Origin: Acanthochromis polyacanthus
Taxonomy: Eukaryota > Chordata > Actinopteri > Pomacentridae
NCBI RefSeq assembly: GCF_021347895.1
Contig: NC_067122.1
Location: 11,211,983 to 11,275,982, forward strand
Length of the DNA: 64,000 nucleotides
Direction of reading: 5' to 3'
Shown here: one piece after another, positions 52,801-64,000 of the stretch
Layout: every line of letters starts with the position of its first letter
Position numbering within the stretch: the stretch's first letter is position 1
Position numbers and translations under genes: made by a program
The notes under the pieces: generated by a model
Seen by the model: the letters and a program-made list of their open reading frames with translations, nothing else
Database searches by the model: none
Told to the model about the DNA's origin: nothing

Positions 52801-54773
52801 ATTTTATTTTCTGGTCAACCAATTTTCTTGTAATATATACAAGTTCCACCTCAAGTCAATAGCATTCATAAAATTAAACCGATATAATGTAATTGTAACA
52901 TTTTCCCGCACAGCTGCTCCTCTACAGAATTCAAACTAGCAGAAGCCATAAAGTCCCTGCCTAGTTGAGCACCAGACAATTATCAACAAATGCAGTCTTC
53001 TTGCTTTAATGTTAAACCTAAAAAGTCTCTCGTGAATTTTTTGGAAATTTCTGCTGTGATTTGCTTGGACAATGGCCTGAAAAAAACATAGAAATGGCTT
53101 TGTTGAGGTTCGTTCAGTATAAAAAACAGCCAAGCAATCAAGTTTTTATTTCACTTTGGGTTTTCCAGCATGTTCCATCCACCATTCATTCTTTTCACAA
53201 AAATATTCTGCTTCAAGCCTCATTTTCAAAATTTCCAAGCAAAAGTTGTTATGATTTCTATTAGCTGGCATGTTAATTTTCTGATTGAAATGAGCAATGT
53301 TTGTTGAAATGCACTGGATGGAAACATAGTTACAGTGTACTCCTTCTGTCGTCCCTGTTCTTCCATTAATTAGTTAACTGGTTCACACTGAAAGATTCGT
53401 CGCAGCGGCCAAGTTGTTGCAGTGTGTGTTTTAATGTGTGGGTGTGTGGCTTCCCAGTGTCCAGATGGTAGCAGAGGGAAGCTTTGGAAATCAGTTTTGC
53501 CCAATAGGCCCTTATGATAGGACAGATTAAACACAACTAACTAAATTATATGAAAGGAAATAATTTTTGGGCCCCTCCTGGTCTTGTCAAACATCCAATG
53601 AGTGGAAACACAACGACAGCACACAAGGACTATGATGCACATGATGGTAACCAAATACAGAGAGCCCACACAGAGAAGTCGCCCTCATTGCCAGATTATA
53701 CATCATGTCACCGCTAAATCAGGGTGCTTGGTGAACAAAGCTGTCAGAGGAATCCAATCATAATCACAGATGATGAAAATCCGTTTTACCGCGGATTGAA
53801 GAATTGGAGATGAGTACATGGCCTAGCAATACCGATCAGTTAGTTATTCCTCTATCTGGGAATTACAGGTGGTGAGGTTTCAGTCAAGGAGAAACTTATA
53901 AACATCTCTCGGAGCTGATCAAAACAGTCCTATAGAGTTTGAAAATTGAATGGTCTGAAGATATTTCCCCCATTGCCTGAGAGTCCTTGTTAGCTTTGGA
54001 AATGGTGAGATTCCTTCTACTCACATTAAGGATTATCATGTGTCCAGCGTGACATAGTGGGTGTTGAAAGAGCCAAAACCACGGAGCAAAATTGAGGCAT
54101 ATTTAGTGTTTTGTCTGCCAGCTTTCATTTAATTGTTTAGTAACTTTAGGCCAACCAAACGTTGACTAGGGAAGCTTCATGGTCAACAGTTTCACTCGTT
54201 TGGTCAGACCGTTTTCATGTCAAAGGCAGCTTTTACCCCTTTTTTAAAAATGTTTTTGTTTTTATTATATTTATTTTTTTAGAAATAGAACAGTCAAATA
54301 GTTTATCTCTAGAAGTGATAACTTTAAAGGCTGTTACGTGGAGGCCCTTGTCAAACAGCTTCACATGCTGATGTTTTAAGCCTAATCAGCAACCAGGTCA
54401 ATCTTCACAGAATTCAGAGTTTTAAAATCTGGTCCCTCTGTGGACATTCCTCCACTGGCGGACAGGTACTGATGTGTCTTACATTATCAGCAATGGTTGG
54501 TTTTCCAGAGCAGAAGAGAGGAGCAACCATATCAAGAGATGGACCGAGACAACCATGGTAAAGCCATTGTTGAGGACTGGGAAAGCACATGAAGGAGCCT
54601 CTAATGAATAACTCACATTTGAAAGGAAAGGATTATAGTTTCTGAAAGCAGAAAATAATACCGAGCGTTGGCATTGGGTCAAATAACGCATCAACAGTGT
54701 AGTATATTACTTTTCATGGCCAGAAAGGGGAGACAAAAATTAAACAACCTTGGAGATTAAGTATTGATGAATT

Positions 54774-54968
54774 CAATTGTCAAACTCATTTTTTTCAGGG
54801 TTCACTGGAACTGAACAATATGGTTTTAACTTTTAGGAGGATCAAAAACAACTTGTCAATTACATGTTTGCAGTTAATTTGTTTTTTCTTCCCTCTGTAA
54901 TTTTACACTTTTGTAAGTAGCCCACGGACTTGGACTGGACGCCTCTAACAGCCCAGTTTGACACTCTG
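54774..54968. mobile_element. Shortened counterpart of the hAT element
   Basis: The ends caattgtcaaactcatt and gtttgacactctgg match those of the element at 12327-12743. About 220 bp of its middle is missing. The neighbouring bases gatgaatt and gaataatg fit the aged flanking duplication. Confidence 0.7.
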
Positions 54969-57900
54969 GAATAATGGTCGCATGCCTGGTAATTTCTTTG
55001 CGAGGATATACCATCCTGTCAAGCAGACATTGATTTTGACTGATTTTTGCTAAATCCCAGATTTAACTGGAAATGTAGTCTTGTTGCAAGTGCTTGGGGG
55101 CCTGAACTTCCTAGCTATGGTAAAGTTTGAAAGTTTATAGTGTTTGAAAGGGTTGATAGGTTAGACAAAGATTGTAATTATGATTTAACTAAAAAAGTGA
55201 ATAGCAGTTGTGAATTTCAGTCCCTCCTGCCTGACTGTCCATCAAGATGTGCCCTTTCTATTGTAACACTTGTTAATTTGATCAACATGGGATAAATCCC
55301 TGACAATATTTATCGCTGTACTTCAGATTCTAGACTCAAAAAGAACAGTACTGAAAGTAGACAGGCGTTATAATGAGGTCAACTTTAGCAGTTGCGCAGC
55401 AACAAGCTCATATTGGCTGATCAGGCGTGTGCCAGTTTGCTTTCCTAAAAAATAAATAATAAATAAAAAATTACATGCCTTTTTAATTACAATACCAAAA
55501 CAAATGGGCCCACAAACCCATAATGTTGATAATCCCCAGAACTTCCACTTAATTAAATTTTAGACCTCCATTCCATTTTAACAAACAAAGATTGTCCTCA
55601 CACCAAATTCAAGCCTCATTTTTCAACAAGTGGTTTAAATAAAAGAAAAAAAAAACTCTTAGCTTTACTGACTTTCGACAAGGCCAAACCTTATCAGATT
55701 ATTTTTATACGTGTGTGCTTTATATCACGGGGTCCGGTTTAGTGGTCCACCACATCGGTTTGGGGATTCGTCGTAATCTTTCGCAAATCAAAAATTTATA
55801 AAGAGGCGACGTGGTACGATGGCGAACAAACCTCTTTAAAATTTCTTTCCTGAAATCACCTCTAAAAAAATTAAATTTGCAAAAATTGCCAAAGGTTGGA
55901 TTCAAAAACAATCTCAATCAGTTTCTTGAAAGCCTTGGAGGGTTGAAATAATTATGTTGCGAGCCAACCTTTTGGGCCCCCTATTGGGGGCACCCCCCAC
56001 AAAAAGAAAAAGTGGTTTAATTTATTTTACTTGTCTTTTTGAAAGTCCAAAATCGAAATTCCCAAATGCCCAAAACTTGTTAACAACCTGGCAGTCGGTC
56101 AATATCAGGATGAAAAACATGAAAATGTGGCTTTCCTGTGGACTGGTTTCTGTTACACACACTATAGTGGACACCCAGTTGCCAAACATTTTGAGGGGGT
56201 TTGGGCAAAATAAGATCTCAAATTTTGGAAAATATAACCATTTAAAAAATTAAAAATGAAAACATTTTTGGGTGGGTTTTCTTTTGAATTGTAGTTTTCT
56301 TGAGTTTTTTTTTTAAGTCCCCCCCCCTAAAATATCAACAGGAAATTTTCGTGTTTTGTGTTATGACTGAAGACCTGTAAAATAAGAATAATTCTATTGT
56401 ACACTAAACCATTTTAATGTCCGTTTTTTCACATTTTTCTCTTGTTTATTCTTTTTCGTATTTGGACAATCCAAAAGCGAAACCCAAAACTTTTTTTTGG
56501 GGGCCTTCTTTGGGCGATCTAACCTGTTGAAACGGGCAGACATAATATTGAAGGTGTGCCTGTGGTGCAACTATAGTAAATATAGCTTTTCAGACACTCC
56601 TGAGGACTTCTCGCCTCTCAGATTCCTTTTCACAGACTCACACGGGTGAAATGCATACAAACAAATGTGCTGCCCCCTGAAGCTTCCGATGTATATTCTG
56701 TGGCTCCACAGAAATCTGGCTTCTGTTTTGGGAAGGCCCAATCCTCTCAGGGTTAAAAGCTGACATCGACTGATATAAACATGGGGTGCTGCAGTGTGGC
56801 GAGCAGATCCAGGGCTCTGTAGAGAAGAAAAAAAGGATTTAAAAGGTTGATAAAGAAAAAGGGGGAAGAAATGGATTAAGCAATGGATAGATAGAGTTGT
56901 GATAGAAGAGAAAAGGTGAAAGGGGAATCAAAGATTGAGAAGAGAGGAGAGGGCACTAGGAGAGAAAAAATGGATTATGATGGAAGAGAGAAGAGGACAT
57001 GAAATGGAGAAGACGAAATGCTGGAAATATGGGGAGAAAAAATAAAAAGGAGAAGACAGGCGCAGGAAGTAAAAGAAAAAGGGATTTAGCAATGGGGGGG
57101 AATCTAGAGGAAGAGGGAAGATGAGATGGGGATGGGGGACAGGGGAAAAGGATTAAGGTGGATTGTGATTATGCTTTTATGTTCTAAATGTCTGGAGAGC
57201 AGACAGTAACTAACAAAACCTCTGTTTCTGACAGTTGGTGCACAATTTGAAGTTTCTTCCTTTTTACTGCATGAATCTGCGATTGTGTGTACCACGCTGT
57301 GCTGAGTGTGTAAGAGGCTAAATGCCAACTCATCCTTCTCAGTTGTTGTAAAGAAAACACGAGAAAAGCTGGAAGATACTTTCAAAAATGTGTCTGCCCT
57401 TTGTGTGCTTTCTGTGTCTGCGATCCATCTATCTGCCTCGCCACGGCAGAAGAAGACGCAGAGGGATGGATGATGGGAAGGAGGAAGGAAGAGAAGAAAG
57501 GGAGGAGGGAAGGGAAGAGTGGAGGTTTTCACGGTTTGTTGGGTTTCATGGAAAAATTGGTGGATGTGCTGGTGAGGGGCCTGAATACCTAGAGCAGAGC
57601 GAATTAAAGTAAAAGCTAAGGATGGATGACAGTGGGGTAATGCAGGGTGCATTTTTCTCGTGGGTAGTTAACCTTTGGCAAACACAAAGGTTTATCACGT
57701 TTTAGAATCCCCTCGATGCATGGGGGGGAGTTGTAAAAAGGGGGAGAGATAGAGGCCAGGGTTAGTGATGAGAGAGAGGGTAAGATAGGGGAGGAAGGAG
57801 GGTGCCCAAAGTCTGAGAAGGAGAACGGGAAAAAAAAAAAAATAAGTATATTTGATTGTATATTGCAGTAGTATTGTCGGTGGATTAGGCCATGTGAATG

Positions 57901-58649
57901 TTTTTTTTCACGTGGAGGCACCATGCGGTCTTTGTACAGTCGCGGCGTTGTATTCTTTGATTAATAATCGTGAGGGCTTTTTGCTTGTCTCTTTTTAAAT
58001 GGAAAGTTGTGTCATGGATCGTAGAAGCGCCGCGTAAAAGGCTCCTTTAATGATTGTGGCTGGGCCTAATGTTATGTAAATTTACTCCCTCTTTCACTAG
58101 CAAGAGAGGAGGGACAATCAATTAGTTATTATTAAGTTATGAAGGGCATGCGCATATCAGGCGAGTGTACCGGAGCAGTTTGGGTAGACAGAGTTCTTGT
58201 GGGTCTAGTCGTAGGAGGCTGACATTTGCGGGAAGAGTGAGAAATTGTGTATATTAATATTTTCTTAGTGCGTGTGATATTTCGTACATAAGCTAGGGTC
58301 TGGGCTTTAGTTATGGCATATGGCCTCGCTTCGCTCTGCCTCTTCATACTGTGCTGCCCTCTCTCGGTCCCTCTCTCTCTTCTTTCTCCTGCGGTGCAGT
58401 GTGTCGCTTGTTGGGTTGTCCATGTTTTCGTGCGTTGGTTTTTTGGTGGGCGTGTCGTGCTTTTTTATTATATCCATAATACGTAAATTGTCACTATTTG
58501 ATGGAACCGGAGAGGAGCGAGACTATGGTCTTGCCATGCTCTTGACTAGGCTGTACGCCAAGGCAGCGCCACTTCAGTGCACCGGATTTCACTCTCTGGG
58601 CTCATCTGTTTCCTCTCCTCTCCTCCTCAGTGCATGGCCATATACTAAG

Positions 58650-60640
58650 ACAATCGAGCAGATGCTGGTCACAGCTTATCGACTCTCATCAACTCTCCTA
58701 CTCCTGAAAGTACTTAGCTTATCCCATTCCTGATTCTTAAAGATCACGCAACATTCTGCAACAGATCACCACCCGCTATGCCACCGAACGACACCAATTG
58801 TCGCACCTCCTAACAGGTACTAAATTCAACACGACACAACAATAAAACAACCAACAACCCGGACTCTCATCTGGACTCTAGTGAAAAATAAGAATAAAAA
58901 ACCATAACAGCTAGAGTGTGTGTGAAGTATTGTACTGTCAACAAGTCACTTTGTGGAGCCAATAGTTCCGCTCGCAACATAGTAGTGATGTGTAATGGCA
59001 GCATGCATAACCCCGAAACAATGACAAAAATAAACAAAGAACAATACAAGAATAATTAATATGAAGCTAATATCCCACGCATGCAATCAGCACCTTTATA
59101 TCAACACGGACCACCACTAAACTACTAACATGACAATACTATAGATCCCAACAAACCACAACTAAACCAATATACCCAATAATAAATAATAATTAATCAA
59201 ACAGAGCGAATTACATTACCCCGTACACAATCACAGAAACAAATCTGTACCCCTGGACCCCTGTTATTCTCAATCACCACAACACACACGCAAACTATAT
59301 CAAGAAGAAAAATCCAACGATAAGAAAATTAAAAAAAAAAACAACAACAAAAAACCCAACATAAACCACCAACGAGTAAACAAATACCCACTTCAAATAT
59401 CATAATGCTAACTTTGTCCACACTGCTATAACCCTCGACCAAACTTCAAATTCACATATGACTTACACAAGCTGAAGCTCCACACCGACAAATATATTAC
59501 AAAATCCTAACAAACAGCCAACAACAAGACAAGAATAACAAATAATCATAATTCACTCACAAAAAAACATAGTATCAATTCACAAAAGAACCTCTCCCCT
59601 AGAAGTTAAGTTGAATTCTTAAAATAGACTACAAGATACATTACAAAAATATCAGAATTCAGTACTCTCATCCAAGTCTTATATTAACAACATAACTTAT
59701 TTCTCTTTCATTGCGTAAGCATCACTCATACGCTGTTTTATATCACTCACTAGAACTTCTCATGTCATAAAACTAATCCCATTTTTGTGTCTAAACATAG
59801 CACTTTGACTACATCTACCTTTGCGGCTTCTCTCTAACAATCTTACAGATCTGTGGAAGTTCCTCTGTCCACCCATCCTTCTGCTATCATAAGCTCATGC
59901 ACACCAGCGCTCACCTAACGAACTCTCTCAAACACTCACCTCCAAACAGAGGCTAGCTGACTATTGGTATCCCAGCATGGTTTACCAAAGCTGATCTGAT
60001 GCCGGCATTGCTCTATTAGAGTATCTGAATCAGTATTTAATGTCTTGTCCCATAATGGCTTGAGCTGATGCGCAATTGGCTGGGATCTGCCTTTCATTTC
60101 CACTGCTTATGGATGACAAGCGCATTCATTACTTTCGATTAGTATTTCCTCCACCAGCACGAGCAGAACCTAGCAACAGACATCTGCGCCTGACTTTCTC
60201 TCCCATCTCTCTCTCATACGCTTGTGTTTAGTGTCATAAAAGAATAACATGTGTGAATCCATACCTATTCGCTGGCTGTAAACTAAGGACAGACAATGAT
60301 TCACAGGCTTGGATTAATCAACCATGTTGTATAGTTTTGATTACATGTCCATAGGAATGCACACATGCTCTCTGCTGAAACGATTTGGACATGCGAGGAT
60401 CCCACAAATTTCAGCACATTGCGACCATCGTAAGATGGGTCTTTTATCTTCACGCAGCCCTACGAGGAACCAGGCTCCCTACATAATAGCAAGGGAAGAG
60501 GCGAATCTGAAAGAGGTCCAGTTGCGTGTGAATAGGTAACAAACAAAAAAAGCAACCGCTTGGTAGTCTTCCGATCTCTCATCATTGTTCTAAAAGCTCC
60601 TCCTTAATCTATATCACATCACTTTTCGATACCTCTCTTT
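58650..60640 (+). other. Scrambled A/C-rich expansion in the noisy copy
   Basis: The first copy has about 490 bp between the matching anchors (about 15740 and 16230); here there are about 2.0 kb. Much of 58740-59700 is A- and C-dominated text without repeats or genes. Recognisable islands remain, such as agtatttcctccaccagcac near 60140 and gcgcctgactttctctcc near 60187. Confidence 0.65.
60388..60535 (+). pseudogene. Unrecognisable counterpart of slit3-like exon B
   Basis: By position this should be exon B. Only scraps align: ttggacatgc, catcgtaagatgg (against catcgaagatgg) and gaatctgaaag before ataggtaacaaac. The reading frame, the acceptor and most LRR codons are lost. It is not a usable exon as written. 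Confidence 0.35.
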
Positions 60641-61454
60641 CTTTTTAGTGTGCTAGTGTATACTGTGAAGTCAGGAATCATGTCCTGTGCGTGCTCCCTC
60701 TTCTGCACTATCAGTACTTTTTCTCTTTTTCCTGGGTCCTTTTTCACTATTTTCTAGAGGTTTTTTCTTTCATTCAATCCATTTCCCTCTCCTCCACCGC
60801 TTTTCCCCCTTTTTTCCTTTCGTGTAAAAATGTTTTCATCTTCCCTCTCCTTCTCACTTGTGGTGTCCGTGTCCCACATCCTTCAATCTATCTTCTGTCT
60901 CCTTTTCATCCATTCTCTCCTTTCTCTGTGTTAGAAAGCTTTAAGTTAAAGGCCATTCAGTAAATCAGTTTCTTTTTACTGTTTTTGGTGCGGCGGAATT
61001 TTCTCCCATTAGAAATTTATCCTTGTGTGTGTGCGTGTGTGTGTGTGTGTGCTGTAGGTGCAGTTGGTTCTAAGTTCTTTTTTTCGGGTGCCGCGCAATG
61101 CTTTTTGCCAGGATGAAAAAGCCGTTTTATTGTATCCTTTGTTCATGTACAGTTCAGCAAATGTTTAGTCGTTTGACTTACACACACACCACAACACCCA
61201 CGACACACACACACACCGATCACAAAGAATTGAAACAGTGTATCTTGCCCCGTGCTGTGGTTTTGCATTTCTTTTACACATTGTGTTAATGTGTGGATTG
61301 ATTCCCTAGTGAATTGGGACACGTTATAATGTTGCACGTGTTATGGTTCCGCTGTGTGGTGCTGAGCCCGCCGTGTCACTTGTGTGTCGTCTGTAGCTTG
61401 CACCACTGCGTCAAACTGGGAGTGTGTACCATTTGACCACAGCATACTCACATA

Positions 61455-61655
61455 CTCAGTCTAGAATGATAATAGATAATATAAGATAGCATCCAATGAC
61501 ACGTTACTGTATAAGATCACTGCATTCATCAATACACACTTGAGTGACTTGACAGGTTGAGTTTAGTGGAAGACAGGGACCTGCCGTCAGCACAATGCAT
61601 AGGACGGCAACACCACACCAGTGTATGCATTTCTGTCTCTTATTAGCAGAGGATT
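61455..61655 (-). repeat. Inverted third copy of 6195-6480
   Basis: Read on the minus strand it follows 6195-6480. The clearest part is gacaggttgag...cctgccgtcagcacaatgcataggac, the reverse complement of about 6265-6320, ending in ttagcagagg. It interrupts the copy of about 16830-16873, after which colinearity resumes at gatctgtccagattt. A forward copy of the same segment also exists at about 48150-48470. Confidence 0.75.
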
Positions 61656-64000
61656 CGTGTGCGTACTGATCTGTCCAGATTTGCTTAGAGCTGCTCATTG
61701 TCACTATGTCGTATTTTGCAGGTTCCGCACCATCACAAGTCAATCTTCGGGTTGTTCTGTGTGATTGGTGCTTCAGTAGGTGGGGGTGACTTGGTCCCGT
61801 TTCTCCACTGGAATTGCCGAGGCGCAGAACATAGGAGTGAATTATACGGAAAAAAAAGGATAGAATCACACATATTCTACTAGTATAATCGTGTCGACAC
61901 CAAAGCTATTGCATGGCCACCTTGTGTGTGTTCCACTTGTGACAACAGAACAAGGATTGTGAGTGATAGAACTAAATAGTGCTTTTTTTTTTTAACTGAA
62001 ACAGATGCCTGCAGTGCTTTGTCTGTCGTGCATCTACCTTTAATCACTGCACTGAAGAAGTGAGACTTCTAAAAGAACGATATTCCTTCTGACTAAAAAA
62101 CTGACAGAAAATGTCAAGGAAGTTGTGGTGTCTTGCCTGGGTGTGGAGATATGTGATCGCGAATTAACAATGAGCGAGAGGAAGGATGAGGAGGAGTGAA
62201 GCAGTAGTGAATAGAATCGAACGGAGTAGCTGGTTGAGTCGTGGCCATGAGACACAGGGAAAGAGAGTTAGAGAGACCAAGAACAATGTGAGTTAATGTG
62301 TGTATAGGAGGCGAGACATAGTGGTTGATTTGAAGGACAGAAATGTCAAATCGGACTGTTGTCCTACGCAAGGTGGAACTAGAAAGTCTTATTGGGAAGG
62401 TTCTGTATTTGTGTTTGTCTTACTCTGTGAGGTATTAATAGGATTTGGTGAAATGGGAGCTTTTAAGATGCGGAGTTTCACTCGTTTATGTTGTTATTGT
62501 CTAAGATATTGTTTAATAGAGGCAAAATATACTGAAATTAGGTTGAGATGAAGAAAGAGAAGAATAAGAACAGAAGGTAGAGAAGAAGAAAGAAGAGGCG
62601 ACAGCAAAGAAGAAGGATGGATGAGAGTTAGAAGAAGACCGGGGAGGCGATTAGCACTTGTCCCAAGACTTTCTAGGTCTCGCTCCTCGGTACATTGTCA
62701 GTGGACAAGTGGCTTTCGAGGGATTGGAGTTTTAATATACTAGTGTTGTTTGATCCAGAAGTAGACGTGGATGAGACACATATAGAGCGTGCGAGTTGAA
62801 GGATTTGAACCAACCAGGACGTTGTTTGATTTGCATGGCTTTAAACACATGTGACAATAACAGATGCTTTAAATTTTATATGTTAGGCAGCTGAAATCGT
62901 CTAATTGGCTGCTCCTGGAGGGAAATTCCCGTCTCATTTCACACAAAATCTACTGTAACACCAAGCAACGTGTTGGGAGAAGGCTATTAAAAGCAGGATT
63001 ATTAATATAAAATTTAAGTCTGTGCTGAGGGACGATTACAAAAACCGGTGCAGCATTTTAATGAAATATCTGTGTTAATTCCAAAATCTATTGGTAACAA
63101 CGAGTTCTCCTAACAAGTTGTTAATTAAAAATGAAAAAAGCAATTATTGAACCACTGAATCCCCCATTTGTCTGTTTTTTAGACATTCGGTGTTTTTTTA
63201 CTTGAGATCACCAATTTAAAGATGTGGGAATCAGTGATAGGATTTAGTTTTTTTAAATTTTAATCATAATTAACAATGGTAATTTGTGGGGGTGTAGCCC
63301 TTCTCAAGCCAAGAATTCCCAAGCACGTGTCAGGCAGATTTTCTTTGATTAGTATCCTGCTGTAGTAAGGCTGAATTTGGTTCCTGGGTGCCAGTCCCCC
63401 GCGGGTTTGTTTTTGGTTTCCCTAATGTGGGTTCACTTGAAAAAATGATAGAGAGCAAGAGGAATAACAAAAGTGGTTGAAATGGTTTCAAATAGATTGG
63501 AAGCCCCTTGCTGGTAAAAGTCCAAAATGCAACCGTCCCCCCGCTTCCAAGCAGTATTCTTGAAAATTTTTCATTTCCCCAACCTGCCCTGATTTCTTCA
63601 TCCTCACGTTTAAGTTCCTTTCAAGTAAGTTACTTTTTTGGATTCCCCTGGCCCCTCCGCTTTTTTTGCACAGCCGCAACAATGAAAAAGTGGAAATTAG
63701 GGGGCAGATACGAGGGGGATCGGGCAGTTGGCGAAAGATACAACATATTAGCTTCAATAAGACTCTGACCAGCTGAGTTGGCTCGGCAAGGATTTTTATT
63801 ATACCATTCCCTGTAAATAACACGCAAGCCGTTGCCCTTGCCAGCGCACGCATGAAACGCACAACAGTTATATTCCAACTGAATGTGACGTTATAAAGGC
63901 GGTTGGTGTGGTGTTGGCGTTGTTGTGGTTTGGTGTGGGGGGTTTGGCCCGGTGGCGTGTGGGTGGGTTTGTGGTTTTACTTGTGGTATGCGTTTGTGCA

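Larger units (their letters stand above)
47558..64000 (+). repeat. Noisy colinear second copy of 5556 to ~18660
   Basis: Starting at agtcccagcctttaatttcc (against agtccccagccttaatttcc at about 5555), the sequence follows the exon A-B intron and beyond in the same order and strand. Anchors: 6124 to 48080, 8102 to 51054, 11047 to 53461, 12327 to 54774, 16228 to about 60661, 18593 to about 63893. Agreement comes as short identical runs broken by frequent one-base insertions and deletions, many in homopolymers, which is the pattern of uncorrected long reads. It carries no recognisable slit exon. It could be a false duplication or a truly diverged one. Confidence 0.9.

Noticed and set aside
57104..57652. 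182-residue minus-strand frame in the noisy copy
   Set aside because: It runs through GA-rich text whose counterpart at 14650-15200 has different short frames, so indel noise created it.
47558..64000. Ancient functional tandem duplication of slit exons
   Set aside because: No intact exon is present, differences are dominated by indels, and an inverted fragment and scrambled stretch occur inside; artefact is the simpler reading, though not proven.

Overview
The window is a vertebrate, almost certainly teleost, genomic segment that lies almost entirely inside introns of one plus-strand gene. The evidence is four widely spaced exons with canonical GT/AG boundaries, very dense CA/TG microsatellites, and fish-type repeats: a tRNA-derived SINE, Tc1/mariner and hAT-type DNA elements. 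I see no prokaryotic genes, CRISPR arrays or rRNA/tRNA genes. Long open frames in the window are chance or low-complexity frames through microsatellites and pyrimidine tracts.

The gene is a SLIT family member, most like slit3, which encodes a secreted leucine-rich-repeat/EGF axon-guidance ligand for Robo receptors. Exons at 627-698, 16085-16156 and 42663-42733 each encode one LRR of the first LRR domain (D1). The exon at 46774-46937 encodes the end of D1, including its cysteine-rich LRRCT cap. All junctions that can be tested are in register: LRR exons break inside a Leu codon (CT|N), and the LRRCT exon ends in phase 1. The third exon is one base short (71 instead of 72), which breaks the frame in this assembly. 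The start of the gene, the later LRR domains, and the EGF, laminin-G and cystine-knot parts are outside the window.

Layout: 1-626 intron; exon A; intron of 15.4 kb (Tc1 relic, TG and CA arrays, a 370-bp MITE, a 132-bp insertion with a hammerhead-like core, a 417-bp hAT element, purine-rich tracts); exon B; intron of 26.5 kb (microsatellites, TG/TGCG compound array, an abundant teleost repeat, SINE, TIR-element remnant); exon C; intron of 4.0 kb; exon D; about 620 bp of ordinary intron.

From about 47558 to the window end the sequence is a colinear but very noisy second copy of 5556 to about 18660. Single-base insertions and deletions occur throughout, and two insertions present in the first copy are missing. 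There is a ~0.9-kb copy-specific block, a ~2-kb A/C-rich stretch where exon B should be, and a small inverted third copy of 6195-6480. This looks like uncorrected long-read sequence, perhaps from the other haplotype, placed as a false tandem duplication. A real diverged duplication cannot be excluded from sequence alone. I found no convincing new biological system. The most useful observations are the noisy duplication, the exon C frame break, and the TG-rich acceptor of exon B.
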